From: Georgenia faecalis
GTDB taxonomy: Bacteria; Actinomycetota; Actinomycetes; Actinomycetales; Actinomycetaceae
NCBI RefSeq assembly: GCF_003710105.1
Contig: NZ_CP033325.1
Location: 1,240,001-1,304,000, forward strand
Length of the DNA stretch: 64,000 nucleotides
Reading direction: 5' to 3'
A program made the position numbers and the translations under genes. This document shows positions 1 through 10,514 of the stretch, in pieces (positions within the stretch are counted from its first letter, which is position 1; each line of letters starts with the position of its first letter). The notes under the pieces were generated by a model. The model saw nothing but the letters and a program-made list of their open reading frames with translations, had not been told where the DNA came from and searched no databases.

Positions 1-2
1 CG

Positions 3-3000
3 CTCGACGCCGCCCAGGTGGCCTTCAACCGCTCACCCCGCGTCGCCCCGCGCTACGCGGGGGAGGAGGTCGAGGCACCCACGCCGCCCGACCCGCCCAC
101 GCCCTCGCGCGTCCCCGTCGTCATGCTCCTCGCGCCGCTCCTCATGGTGCCGGCGCTCCTCGCCACGGGGCGTGACGCCCTCAGCCTCGTCTTCCTCGCG
201 ATGATGCCGCTCATGATGGCCGGCCACGTCCTCGACCAGCGGGTCACCGGCGCCCGCACCTACCGCGCCGCCGTGGCGCGGTTCACGCAGACGCTCGACG
301 CCGTGCGCGCCGAGCGCGAGGGCGAGCGGGACGCCGAGCGCGCCGCCCGCCGGCGTGAGTCCCCCTCCGTGGGCGAGGCGACCGCCGCCGCCCTCGCCCT
401 CGAGCCGCTGCTGTGGAGCCGCCGGCCCGAGCACGAGACCTTCCTCGAGGTGCGGCTGGGCCTGGGGACGCTGCCCTCGCGCGCCACCATCACGCTGCCC
501 GTCCGCGGCAGGTCCACGCCGGAGTGCTGGGACCGGGTGCTGGCCCTCAGGCGCGACCTCGCCACGGTCGACGACGTCCCGGCGACCGCCCGGCTGCGCG
601 AGTGCGGCGCCCTCGGCCTCGCCGGCCCCCGCAGCGGCGTCGACGGCGTGGCCCGTGCGGTCCTCGCCGAGCTCGTCACCCTGCACTCCCCGGCCGAGCT
701 CGTCCTCACCGTGGCGACGTCGGCGGCCAGCGCCGCCCGGTGGGACTGGACCAAGTGGCTGCCCCACGTGGGCTCGGCGCACTCCCCGGTCGAGGGCGCC
801 CACATCGGCTCGCACCAGGCGGGTGTCGCCCACCTCGTCTCGCGCCTCGAGGCGCTCCTCGATGCCCGCCGGGCCCAGCGCGAGGACCGCTCCGGCGGTC
901 CGCTGCCGGTCGTCGTGCTCCTCGTCGAGGACGACGCCCCGGTCGAGCGGGGCCGCCTGGTGCGGATCGCCGAGGAAGGGCCCGCCGTCGGCGTCCACGT
1001 CCTGTGGTGCGCGGCCAGGCTCGACCGGCTCCCGGCCGCGTGCCGGACCTTCGTCGCCGTCGGTGCCGCCGGCCCGGACGGCGCGGCCGGGTACGTCCAG
1101 GCGGCCTCGACGGTCCAGCCCCTGCACTGCGAGGTGCTCGACGCCGACGCCGCGATGGCGCTGGGCCGGCACCTCGCCGCCGTCGTCGACGCCGGCGCCC
1201 CGGTGGACGGCGCCTCCGACCTGCCCGCGCGGGTCTCTTTCCTCGCGCTCGCCGGACCGGAGACCGCGCAGGGCCCGACGGCGGTCCTCGACCGCTGGCG
1301 CGAGAACGGCTCCCTGGTGCCGCGCGACGGGAGCCCGCCCCGGCGCCGCCGCCACGACGCCACGCTCCGGGCGCTCGTCGGCCAGGGGGCCACCGAGCCC
1401 TTCACCCTCGACCTGCGCACGCAAGGCCCGCACGCGCTCGTCGGCGGCACCACCGGCGCGGGCAAGAGCGAGTTCCTCCAGGCGTGGGTCCTCGGCATGG
1501 CGACCGCGTACAGCCCCGACCGGGTGACGTTCCTCTTCGTCGACTACAAGGGCGGTTCGGCCTTCGCCGACTGCGTCGACCTGCCGCACGCCGTCGGCCT
1601 CGTCACCGACCTGTCCCCGCACCTCGTGCGCCGCGCCCTCACGTCCCTGCGGGCGGAGCTCCGCCACCGCGAGCGGCTCCTCGGCCGCAGGGGCGCCAAG
1701 GACCTCCTCACCCTGGAGCGCACGGGGGACCCGGCGTGCCCGCCGAGCCTCGTCGTCGTCGTCGACGAGTTCGCGGCGCTGGCCACCGAGGTGCCGGAGT
1801 TCGTCGACGGCGTCGTCGACGTCGCCCAGCGCGGCCGGTCGCTCGGCCTGCACCTGGTCCTCGCGACGCAGCGCCCCGCCGGCGTGATCCGCGACAACCT
1901 GCGCGCCAACACCCACCTGCGCGTCGCCCTGCGGATGAACGACGCGTCCGACTCGCACGACGTCCTCGGGCTGCCGGTCGCCGCGGGGTTCGACCCGGCG
2001 ATCCCCGGCCGGGGGGCCGCACGCACCGGCCCCGGGCGGGTCACGCTGTTCCAGGCCGCGTACGCCGGTGGCCGCACCGCCGACGCGCACCCCCGGGCGC
2101 AGGTCGACGTCGAGTCCCTCGTCATGGGCACCGGCACGCGGTGGGAGCCGCCGGCCGACCCCGAGCGCGGCGCGCGGGAGGGTCCCACCGACGCGGGCCC
2201 CGCCGACATCGCCCGGCTGGTGGAGTCGGTGAGCGCGGCCGCCCGCGCCGGCGGCGTGCCCGAGCCCCGCAAGCCGTGGCTGCCCACGCTGGCGCCCGTC
2301 CAGGACCTCGGCGCCCTCGGCCCCCGCACGGACGCCGCGCTCGTCCTCGGGGTGGTCGACGACCCCGCCCGCCAGCGCCAGGTGACCGCGTACTACCGGC
2401 CCGACGTCGAGGGCAACATCGCGTTCTACGGGGCGGTCGGCTCCGGCAAGTCGACGGCGCTGCGCACCCTCGCCGTCGCGGCCGGCATCACCCCGCAGGG
2501 CGGTCCGGTGCACGTGTACGGCCTGGACTTCTCCTCCGGCGGCCTCGCCGCGCTCGAGGGGCTGCCGCACGTGGGCGCCGTCATCGACGGCGAGGACGCC
2601 GAGCGGATCCAGCGGCTGCTGCGCCGGCTGCGCGAGACCGTCGAGGAGCGGTCGGCGCGCTACGCCGCCGCCCGGGCGAGCACCGTCGAGGAGTACCGGC
2701 GGATCGCCGCCCGCCCCGACGAGCCGCGGCTCCTCCTGCTCGTCGACGGGTTCGGCGCGTTCCGGACCGCCTGGGAGACGGCCCCCGGCCGCAGCCCCTG
2801 GTACCAGGTCTTCCTCCAGCTCCTCGTCGACGGCCGTGGCACCGGCGTGCACGTGGCGGTGACGGCGGACCGTCCCGGCGCGGTACCGTCCTCGGTCGCC
2901 GGCAGCCTGTCCCGCCGGGTCGTCATGCGTCAGGTGGACGAGGGCGGCTACCTCGTGCTCGGCGCCCCCAAGGACGTCCTCGACGCCGGCGCGCCCCCGG

Positions 3001-3827
3001 GCCGGGCGATCAGCCCCGACGGCCTGGAGATGCAGGTCGCCGTGCTCGGCGGCTCGGCGACCCTCGCCGAGCAGGTCCGCGCCGTCGAGCACCTCTCCGC
3101 GACCCTGCGCCGCACCGGAGCCGGAGCCGCTGCCGCTCTCGCCCCGCCGGTGGGGCGCCTGCCCGAGATCGTGCCCGCCGAGGAGCTCCCCGCCGCGGTC
3201 GACGGCCTGCCGGTGCTCGGCGTCGCCGACGACACCCTGGCGCCCCTCGGCGTCGAGCCCGCCGGGACCTTCCTCCTCGCCGGCCCGCCGCAGTCCGGGC
3301 GGACCAACGCGCTGCGCTGGCTCGTGGAGTCGGTGCGGCGCGCCCGGCCCGAGGCGCGGGTCGTCTACCTCGGCGCGCGCCGCTCGGCGTTGCGGGGGAT
3401 GGGCGGCTGGGCGCGCGCCGCCACGGGCGCCACCGAGGTGGCCGAGGTCGCGAGGGCGGCGCTGGCCGACGTCGCCGAACCGCCGCCCGAGGGCCAGGTG
3501 GGGACCGTCGTCGTCGTCGAGGCCCTCGCCGACTTCCTCTCCACCCCGGCGGAGGGCCCGCTCACCGAGCTCATCAGGGCGGCGAAGCGCAACGAGCACT
3601 TCGTCATCGCCGAGGGCGACACGAGCACGTGGGGCTCCTCCTGGCCGCTCGTCGCCGAGATCCGCAGCGGCCGGCGCGGCCTGGCGCTCCAGCCCGATCA
3701 GATCGAGGGCGACGTGCTGTTCCGCACCGCCTTCCCGAGGGTGGCGCGCCGGGACTTCGTGGTGGGGCGGGGGCTGGTCGTCGACCGCGCCACGGTGCGG
3801 CGCGTGCAGCTGCCGCTCGCGCCCTGA
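3..3827 (+). CDS. Type VII secretion-type FtsK/SpoIIIE ATPase (EccC/EssC-like), 5' end outside window
   Basis: Multi-domain ATPase expected to power export of WXG100-type proteins at the membrane. The reading frame is open to the left edge, so the first GTG (18) is probably not the start; an N-terminal FHA-like part, common in such proteins, would lie upstream. Numbered from that GTG, two adjacent hydrophobic segments (about residues 33-70) precede three FtsK-like domains. Domain 1 has Walker A GGTTGAGKS (about 474) and Walker B VVVVDEF. Domain 2 has GAVGSGKST (about 805) and LLLLVDGF. Domain 3 is degenerate, with GPPQSGRTN in place of GxxxxGKT and VVVVEAL in place of a normal Walker B. No ESX partner gene is visible inside the window. 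The family call is firm; the exact secretion system is inferred. Confidence 0.85.
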   Translation, partial: LDAAQVAFNRSPRVAPRYAGEEVEAPTPPDPPTPSRVPVVMLLAPLLMVPALLATGRDALSLVFLAMMPLMMAGHVLDQRVTGARTYRAAVARFTQTLDAVRAEREGERDAERAARRRESPSVGEATAAALALEPLLWSRRPEHETFLEVRLGLGTLPSRATITLPVRGRSTPECWDRVLALRRDLATVDDVPATARLRECGALGLAGPRSGVDGVARAVLAELVTLHSPAELVLTVATSAASAARWDWTKWLPHVGSAHSPVEGAHIGSHQAGVAHLVSRLEALLDARRAQREDRSGGPLPVVVLLVEDDAPVERGRLVRIAEEGPAVGVHVLWCAARLDRLPAACRTFVAVGAAGPDGAAGYVQAASTVQPLHCEVLDADAAMALGRHLAAVVDAGAPVDGASDLPARVSFLALAGPETAQGPTAVLDRWRENGSLVPRDGSPPRRRRHDATLRALVGQGATEPFTLDLRTQGPHALVGGTTGAGKSEFLQAWVLGMATAYSPDRVTFLFVDYKGGSAFADCVDLPHAVGLVTDLSPHLVRRALTSLRAELRHRERLLGRRGAKDLLTLERTGDPACPPSLVVVVDEFAALATEVPEFVDGVVDVAQRGRSLGLHLVLATQRPAGVIRDNLRANTHLRVALRMNDASDSHDVLGLPVAAGFDPAIPGRGAARTGPGRVTLFQAAYAGGRTADAHPRAQVDVESLVMGTGTRWEPPADPERGAREGPTDAGPADIARLVESVSAAARAGGVPEPRKPWLPTLAPVQDLGALGPRTDAALVLGVVDDPARQRQVTAYYRPDVEGNIAFYGAVGSGKSTALRTLAVAAGITPQGGPVHVYGLDFSSGGLAALEGLPHVGAVIDGEDAERIQRLLRRLRETVEERSARYAAARASTVEEYRRIAARPDEPRLLLLVDGFGAFRTAWETAPGRSPWYQVFLQLLVDGRGTGVHVAVTADRPGAVPSSVAGSLSRRVVMRQVDEGGYLVLGAPKDVLDAGAPPGRAISPDGLEMQVAVLGGSATLAEQVRAVEHLSATLRRTGAGAAAALAPPVGRLPEIVPAEELPAAVDGLPVLGVADDTLAPLGVEPAGTFLLAGPPQSGRTNALRWLVESVRRARPEARVVYLGARRSALRGMGGWARAATGATEVAEVARAALADVAEPPPEGQVGTVVVVEALADFLSTPAEGPLTELIRAAKRNEHFVIAEGDTSTWGSSWPLVAEIRSGRRGLALQPDQIEGDVLFRTAFPRVARRDFVVGRGLVVDRATVRRVQLPLAP

Positions 3828-3856
3828 CCCGATGATCACGCCGTGACGTGCGCTAG

Positions 3857-5743
<1,887 letters not shown>

Positions 5744-5752
5744 CACCGGCGC

Positions 5753-5787
5753 GGGCCCGACGGCGGGACGTCTGCGCCGTCGGGCCC
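5753..5787 (+). terminator. Terminator-like hairpin after leuA
   Basis: A perfect 13-bp inverted repeat (GGGCCCGACGGCG, 5753-5765, with its complement 5775-5787) and a 9-nt loop lie 10 nt past the leuA stop. The loop and 3' arm are repeated at about 5807-5825. There is no U-tract, as is usual in very GC-rich actinobacteria. Confidence 0.6.
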
Positions 5788-5894
5788 GGCGCCGCGCCGT
5801 CGGGGACGTCTGCGCCGTCGGGCCCGCGCACCGGATCACGCTCCCCGGCGCGGGTAGCCGCGGGCAACCGGTGATCGTAGGGGAGAATGGCCGG

Positions 5895-6626
5895 GTGAAG
5901 CTCTACCGGGACGAGGCCGTCGTGCTCCGGGCCCAGAAGCTCGGTGAGGCGGACCGCATCATCACGCTCCTCACCCGGGCCAACGGCCGGGTGCGCGCCG
6001 TGGGCAAGGGCGTTCGCCGGACGTCGTCGAAGTTCGGGGCCCGCCTCGAGCCGTTCGGGCTCGTCGACGTCCAGCTCCACCTCGGGCGCAGCCTCGACGT
6101 CGTCACGCAGGTCCAGACCATCGAGCCCTACGGGCGCGCCATCGGCCAGGACTACTCGCTGTACACGACGGCGACGGTGATGGCGGAGACGGCCGAGCGC
6201 CTCACGGAGGTGGAGAAGGACCCCGCGCCGCAGCAGTACCTCCTCCTCGTCGGCGCGCTCCACGCCCTGGCCACCAAGCGCCACGCCGCGCCGCTGGTCC
6301 TCGACTCCTACCTCCTGCGCTCGCTGGCCGTCGCCGGGTGGGCGCCGAGCTTCGTCGACTGCGCGCGCTGCGGGCGGCAGGGACCGCACCACTCCTTCAA
6401 CGTCTCCGCCGGCGGGGCGGTGTGCGACGGGTGCCGACCGCCCGGCTCGGCGGCCCCCGCGCCGCAGACGTTCGAGCTGCTCGGCGCGTTGCTCTCCGGC
6501 GAGTGGTCCACCGCGGACGCCAGCGACGAGCGCCACCGGCGCGAGGCGTCCGGGCTCGTGGCCGCGCACCTGCAGTACCACCTCGAGCGCCAGCTGCGCT
6601 CCCTACGTCACGTGGAGCGGGTATGA
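5895..6626 (+). CDS. recO: DNA repair protein RecO
   Basis: Recombination mediator that helps load RecA onto SSB-coated DNA within the RecFOR pathway. The protein has 243 residues. The N-terminal OB fold starts [20 protein letters not shown], the usual opening of the family. A zinc-finger-like set (CARCG then CDGC, about residues 156-183) lies in the C-terminal half. The GTG at 5895 was chosen because the sequence then matches the family start and a GAGAAT hexamer lies exactly 6 nt upstream, giving a leaderless arrangement. The stop overlaps the uppS start (ATGA), so the two are translationally coupled. Confidence 0.94.
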   Translation: MKLYRDEAVVLRAQKLGEADRIITLLTRANGRVRAVGKGVRRTSSKFGARLEPFGLVDVQLHLGRSLDVVTQVQTIEPYGRAIGQDYSLYTTATVMAETAERLTEVEKDPAPQQYLLLVGALHALATKRHAAPLVLDSYLLRSLAVAGWAPSFVDCARCGRQGPHHSFNVSAGGAVCDGCRPPGSAAPAPQTFELLGALLSGEWSTADASDERHRREASGLVAAHLQYHLERQLRSLRHVERV

Positions 6627-7399
6627 GCGTCCCCCCGCCGCCGCACCCCTCGGGTGCGCGTCCCCCGGCGATCGACCCGCGGTTCGTGCCCAAGCACGTG
6701 GCCATCGTCATGGACGGCAACGGCCGGTGGGCCAACGCGCGCGGCCTGCCCCGCGTCGAGGGGCACCGGGCCGGGGAGGCGTCCCTGCTCGACGTCGTTG
6801 CCGGGGCCATCGAGATCGGCGTCACGCACATCTCCGCGTACGCCTTCTCCACCGAGAACTGGAAGCGCTCGCCCGACGAGGTCCGCTTCCTCATGGGATT
6901 CAACCGCGACGTCATCCGCCGACGCCGCGACGAGATGAACGAGTGGGGCGTGCGGGTGCGCTGGGCCGGGCGCCGGCCCCGCCTGTGGCGCTCGGTCATC
7001 AACGAGCTCGAGGAGGCCGAGCGGCTCACCGCCGGCAACGACGTGTGCACGCTGACGATGTGCGTGAACTACGGCGGGCGGGCCGAGATCGCCGACGCGG
7101 CCCGCGCCATCGCCGAGGAGGTCGCCGCCGGGCGGCTGCGCCCGGACCGCGTCACCGAGCGGACCGTGGCCCGCTACCTCGACGAGCCCGACATGCCCGA
7201 CGTCGACCTGTTCATCCGCACGTCGGGGGAGCAGCGCACGTCGAACTTCCTGCTGTGGCAGTCGGCGTACGCCGAGCTCGTGTTCCTCGACGAGCCGTGG
7301 CCCGACGTCGACCGCCGCAGCCTGTGGCGGGCGGTGGAGATCTACGCCTCCCGGGACCGCCGCTACGGCGGCGCGATCGACACGCCCGCGGCGGAGTAG
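6623..7399 (+). CDS. uppS: Isoprenyl transferase (cis-prenyl diphosphate synthase)
   Basis: Extends allylic diphosphates with isopentenyl diphosphate in cis configuration to make the polyprenyl carrier for peptidoglycan and other envelope polymers. The protein has 258 residues. The diagnostic [13 protein letters not shown] motif (catalytic Asp), GHRAG and the C-terminal [15 protein letters not shown] motif are intact. Actinobacteria often have two such enzymes making different chain lengths, and the sequence alone does not say which this is. It overlaps recO by 4 bp. The recO-uppS pair is conserved in actinobacteria. Confidence 0.94.
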   Translation: MSVPPPPHPSGARPPAIDPRFVPKHVAIVMDGNGRWANARGLPRVEGHRAGEASLLDVVAGAIEIGVTHISAYAFSTENWKRSPDEVRFLMGFNRDVIRRRRDEMNEWGVRVRWAGRRPRLWRSVINELEEAERLTAGNDVCTLTMCVNYGGRAEIADAARAIAEEVAAGRLRPDRVTERTVARYLDEPDMPDVDLFIRTSGEQRTSNFLLWQSAYAELVFLDEPWPDVDRRSLWRAVEIYASRDRRYGGAIDTPAAE

Positions 7400-7419
7400 C
7401 CCGGGCGCAGGCCTCACCC

Positions 7420-7515
7420 TCGTGATCGTGCAGAAACGCTGGTGCGTCCGGTACTGGTCGGTGACCGTGCAGCACCACCGGCGCTGACGGCCCAGCGTTT
7501 CTGCATGATCGCGAC
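7420..7515. repeat. Long imperfect inverted repeat (stem about 23 bp)
   Basis: TCGTGATCGTGCAGAAACGC (from 7420) is mirrored by GCGTTTCTGCATGATCGCGA (7495-7514), with two mismatches over about 23 bp including flanking bases. The loop is about 50 nt. It sits between the convergent genes uppS and the DedA-like gene, so it could act as a two-way terminator. Its right arm is the first unit of the tandem repeat that follows. Confidence 0.7.
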
Positions 7516-7635
7516 GGGAGGGGGGCGCGAGCGCTTCTGCACGATCGCCACGGGTCGGGGCGTCAGCGCTTCTGCATGATCACGGCGGGAGGGGGCGTCA
7601 GCGTCTCTGCATGATCACGACGGGAGGGGGGCGTC
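7494..7635. repeat. Four head-to-tail copies of a 35-bp repeat
   Basis: Units at 7494-7529, 7530-7564, 7565-7599 and 7600-7635 share the core AGCGYTTCTGCAYGATC, then a CG-rich stretch and a run of G. There are no spacers, so it is not a CRISPR array. The last unit runs into the 3' end of the minus-strand DedA-like gene. A further copy of the core lies at 35251-35269. Confidence 0.8.
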
Positions 7636-8142
7636 GTCGGCCGCCTCGGCGCGGCGCACCCGGCGCCGGCGCACCACGACCACGCCGACGACGCCGCCCA
7701 CGATCGCGACGACCGTCGCGATCCCCCAGGGCGAGCCCGCGGCCGCAGCGATCGCGGCGTTCCACACGGCGAAGCCCACGGTGGAGTAGATCGCCGCCCA
7801 CGCCAGGGCGCCGGGCAGCTGGGCGAGGGTGAAGGGGACCCAGGGCACACGGAGCACGCCCGCCGCGGCGAGGACCATGCTCTGGAACCCGACGGTGAGG
7901 TAGGCGAAGGGGATCGCCACGAGGCCCCACCGGCGGATGGCCGCGACGCCGCGCTGGGTGCCGTCACCCGCGAGGGTCTGCGCGACCCGACGGCGCCAGC
8001 CCGTCCTGGGGTGGACGCGGCGCAGGGTCTGCTCGGTGACGATGCGTCCGAGCCAGTAGGTCGCCTGCCCGCGCAGCGTGGCACCCAGGTAGAGGAAGAC
8101 GAACACCAGCCAGAACGGCCAGCTCGCGAGGTAGTCAGGCAC
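7615..8142 (-). CDS. DedA/VTT-like small membrane protein
   Basis: Predicted 175-residue integral membrane protein. A first hydrophobic helix (WPFWLVFVFLYLGATL, about residues 8-25) is followed by GQATYWLGR, an amphipathic stretch and three more hydrophobic segments, including FQSMVLAAAGVLRVP. The pattern resembles the VTT/DedA family, linked in other bacteria to lipid flipping and envelope homeostasis. The GTG at 8142 is preceded by GAGG at a good distance; longer frames upstream are an Arg/Pro shadow of the zur gene. It overlaps the zur stop by 8 bp and ends the metal operon. The zinc link is only by position. Confidence 0.65.
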   Translation of the reverse strand: MPDYLASWPFWLVFVFLYLGATLRGQATYWLGRIVTEQTLRRVHPRTGWRRRVAQTLAGDGTQRGVAAIRRWGLVAIPFAYLTVGFQSMVLAAAGVLRVPWVPFTLAQLPGALAWAAIYSTVGFAVWNAAIAAAAGSPWGIATVVAIVGGVVGVVVVRRRRVRRAEAADDAPLPS

Positions 8143-8710
8143 GCGCGGACCTCGGTGGAACCGCCGCACGCTCGCCCGCCGCCGCGGTCCCCGCAGCGGC
8201 ACTGGCCTCGGCCGCCGCCCTGGCACCGGCCGGCGCCCCCGTACCGGCCGCCGCCCCGGCGCTGGCAGCGTCCGAGGGGGCGCCCTCCGCACGGGCCGAG
8301 CGAGAGGCCCCGCCCTCCGCGCCGCGGGCGCACCCGGCGCACGTGCCGAAGAGGTCGACGGTGTGGTCGACGTCGACGAACCCGTGCTCGGCCGCCATCC
8401 GCGTCGCCCACTCCTCGACGCCCGCGCCGCTGATCTCCGCCGTCGTCCCGCACGAGCGGCACACGAGGTGGTGGTGGTGCTGGCGGGTGAGGCACATGCG
8501 GTACCGCGCCTCGCCGTCGTCGCCCCGCAGGACGTCGACGTCGCCGGCGTCGGCCATGGCCTGGAGCGAGCGGTACACCGTGGCGAGGCCGACGTTCTCG
8601 CCCCGGCTGCGCAGCGTCTCGTGGATCTGCTGCGCGCTGCGGAAGTCGCCGGTCCCCTCGAGCAGGCCGGTCACCGCGGCGCGCTGGCGGGTCATGCGCT
8701 GCTGGCTCAT
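8135..8710 (-). CDS. Fur-family regulator, probably zinc-responsive (Zur)
   Basis: Metal-dependent DNA-binding repressor of 191 residues. The N-terminal winged helix (MTRQRAAVTGLL, then VGLATVYRSLQAMADAG, the recognition helix) leads into a dimerisation domain with a His-rich metal site (RQHHHHLVCRSCG) and two CxxC pairs (CRSC, CAGC) for the structural zinc. After about residue 140 there is an unusual Ala-rich tail of about 50 residues with few charges. It starts inside the znuB stop (ATGA overlap), so it is co-transcribed with the zinc importer, which supports Zur over Fur. It probably represses this operon through the candidate site upstream of znuA. Confidence 0.88.
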   Translation of the reverse strand: MSQQRMTRQRAAVTGLLEGTGDFRSAQQIHETLRSRGENVGLATVYRSLQAMADAGDVDVLRGDDGEARYRMCLTRQHHHHLVCRSCGTTAEISGAGVEEWATRMAAEHGFVDVDHTVDLFGTCAGCARGAEGGASRSARAEGAPSDAASAGAAAGTGAPAGARAAAEASAAAGTAAAGERAAVPPRSARA

Positions 8711-9624
8711 CGGGCCACCTCCAGCTCGACGTCGTCCTCCACGTCCGGGTGCGGGTCGCCGCCGCGGCGCGCCCGGGGCAGCAGCGGGCGCACGACCGAC
8801 ACGACGGCGTACGTCGCGATGGCGAGGATGACGATGGTCGCGCCCGGGGAGAGGGGGTAGGTGTAGGTGAGGGAGAGCCCGACGACGGACACGGCCACGC
8901 CGATGACCATCGCCAGCGCCATCGTCATCCGGAACGACCGCGTGAGGAGCTGCGCGGTCGCGACGGGGACGATCATGACCGCGGAGACGAGCAGGACGCC
9001 GACCACCCGCATCGCCACCGACACCGTCAGCGCCGCCATCACGGCGACGGTGATGTTGAGCAGGCGCACCGGCAGGCCGCTGGCCCGGGCGAACTCCTCG
9101 TCGTGCGAGAGCGAGAACAGGGCCGGGCGCAGGCCGAGCCCCACACCGAGGATGACGACGGCGAGCACGACCGTGAGCCACAGGTCGAGCGTCGTCACCG
9201 TCGAGATGGAGCCGAAGAGGTAGCCGGTGAGGTTCGCCGTCGTGCCGCCGGCGAGGCCGATGAGGACCACGCCGCCGGCGATCCCGCCGTAGAAGAGGAG
9301 GGCGAGGGCGACGTCACCGCTGGTACGGCCCTTGGCGCGGACCACCTCGATGATCACCGAGCCGATGACGGCGGCGACGACGGCGCCCGGCACCGCGAGG
9401 GCGTCGTGCGGGGTGAGGTTCGCGGCGTTGCCGACGAGCCAGCCCACGGCGACGCCGGTGAGCGCCATGTGCCCGAGGCCGTCCCCGAGGAGCGCGAGGC
9501 GGCGCTGGACGAGGTAGGTCCCCATGACGGGCGCGGCGATGCCGACGAGGACGGCGACGACGAGCGCGCGCTGCATGAGCGGGCTCGCGAGCATGGCGGG
9601 CAGGGACTCGAGCACGGCGATCAC
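8707..9624 (-). CDS. Zinc/manganese ABC transporter permease (ZnuB-like)
   Basis: Integral membrane subunit of a metal-chelate ABC importer (ABC-3 family), 305 residues with about eight hydrophobic helices. Family features include the early APVMGTYLVQRRLALLGDGLGH segment and GATIVILAI near the end. The C-terminus is short, cytoplasmic and acidic. It starts with GTG at 9624, overlapping the ATPase stop by 4 bp, and its own stop overlaps the regulator start. Zinc is favoured because of the co-transcribed Zur-like gene and the His-rich partner proteins. Confidence 0.9.
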   Translation of the reverse strand: MIAVLESLPAMLASPLMQRALVVAVLVGIAAPVMGTYLVQRRLALLGDGLGHMALTGVAVGWLVGNAANLTPHDALAVPGAVVAAVIGSVIIEVVRAKGRTSGDVALALLFYGGIAGGVVLIGLAGGTTANLTGYLFGSISTVTTLDLWLTVVLAVVILGVGLGLRPALFSLSHDEEFARASGLPVRLLNITVAVMAALTVSVAMRVVGVLLVSAVMIVPVATAQLLTRSFRMTMALAMVIGVAVSVVGLSLTYTYPLSPGATIVILAIATYAVVSVVRPLLPRARRGGDPHPDVEDDVELEVAR

Positions 9625-10514
9625 AGCTCCACCCTCAGCTCAGGTGCCTCGTGGGCGCGCGGCGCCTCGTCGGCATGGGGGTGGACGTGGTCGTGCGCGG
9701 GGTCGTCGTGCCCGCGCGCCGGGTGGGGTGGGGCGCCGTCGTGCACGACGCGGCCGTGGCGCAGGACGACGGCGCGCTCGATGAGGCCGGCGAGGTCGCC
9801 GAGCTCGTGGAGGACGACGAGGACGGCGGTGCCGCGCCCGTGCAGGGTCGCCAGGGTCCCGGCGAGGGACTCCTTGGAGGCCTGGTCGATCCCGGCAAAC
9901 GGCTCGTCGAGGAGGAGGAGGTCGGGGTCGCGGACCAGGGCGCGCGCAATGAGGACGCGCTGCTGCTGCCCGCCGGAGAAGATCTGCACGCTCTCGCCCG
10001 CGCGGTCGGCCAGGCCGACCTCGGCGAGCGCGGCGCGGGCGCGCTCGCGGCCGGCGCGGCCGACGCGGAGCCGGCCCCCGCCGAGCAGGCCGGACTCGAC
10101 GACCTCGAGCGCCGTCGCCGGCACACCGGAGGCCGCACTCACCCGCTGGGGCACGTAGCCCACCCGCTGCCACGGGACGCGACGGGGGGCGGTCGCGACG
10201 TCGACGCCGAAGAGCTCCGCACGGCCGGTGGCGACGGGGACGACCCCGACCAGGGCCTTGACCAGCGTGGACTTTCCGGAGCCGTTCGCGCCGAGGAGCG
10301 CCACCATCTCCCCGTCGGCGACGGCGACGTCGACGCCGTGGAGGATCGTCGACGCGCCCATGCGCACGGTGAGGCCCCGGGCTCGGACGGGTGGCGTGGT
10401 CGCGCTGGTCGGCGTGGCGGGGCTGATCGGCGTGGCGGGGCTGGTCGGCGCGGCGGGGCTGGTCGGCGTGGCGGGGCTGGCCGGCGCGGCGCTGCCGGGC
10501 ACCGGGGCGCTCAC
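9621..10514 (-). CDS. Zinc-type ABC transporter ATPase (ZnuC-like)
   Basis: ATP-binding subunit that drives the metal importer, 297 residues. Walker A is GANGSGKST (residues 75-83), the signature FSGGQQQR, Walker B LLLLDEP and the switch histidine HELGD. Two parts are unusual: an N-terminal run of about 40 residues of Ala/Pro/Ser/Thr repeats (SPATPTSP-like), and a C-terminal His-rich tail (HDDPAHDHVHPHADE) that could bind zinc. The GTG at 10514 overlaps the znuA stop. Starting further upstream would add only antisense-like Arg/Pro sequence. Confidence 0.9.
   Translation of the reverse strand: MSAPVPGSAAPASPATPTSPAAPTSPATPISPATPTSATTPPVRARGLTVRMGASTILHGVDVAVADGEMVALLGANGSGKSTLVKALVGVVPVATGRAELFGVDVATAPRRVPWQRVGYVPQRVSAASGVPATALEVVESGLLGGGRLRVGRAGRERARAALAEVGLADRAGESVQIFSGGQQQRVLIARALVRDPDLLLLDEPFAGIDQASKESLAGTLATLHGRGTAVLVVLHELGDLAGLIERAVVLRHGRVVHDGAPPHPARGHDDPAHDHVHPHADEAPRAHEAPELRVEL
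10395..10500. repeat. In-gene 18/24-bp repeats in the ZnuC N-terminus
   Basis: About six imperfect copies of GGGCTGGTCGGCGTGGCG encode the Ala/Pro/Ser/Thr N-terminal extension. All steps are multiples of 3 bp, so the frame is preserved. The ABC domain begins only after this stretch. Confidence 0.7.

Noticed and set aside
7494-7635. CRISPR array
   Set aside because: The 35-bp units are directly adjacent without unique spacers, and no cas genes are present.
8135-9181. Long 348-codon minus-strand start for the Zur-like gene
   Set aside because: The added N-terminus is the shadow of znuB. The ATG at 8710 overlaps the znuB stop and begins the Fur-family homology.
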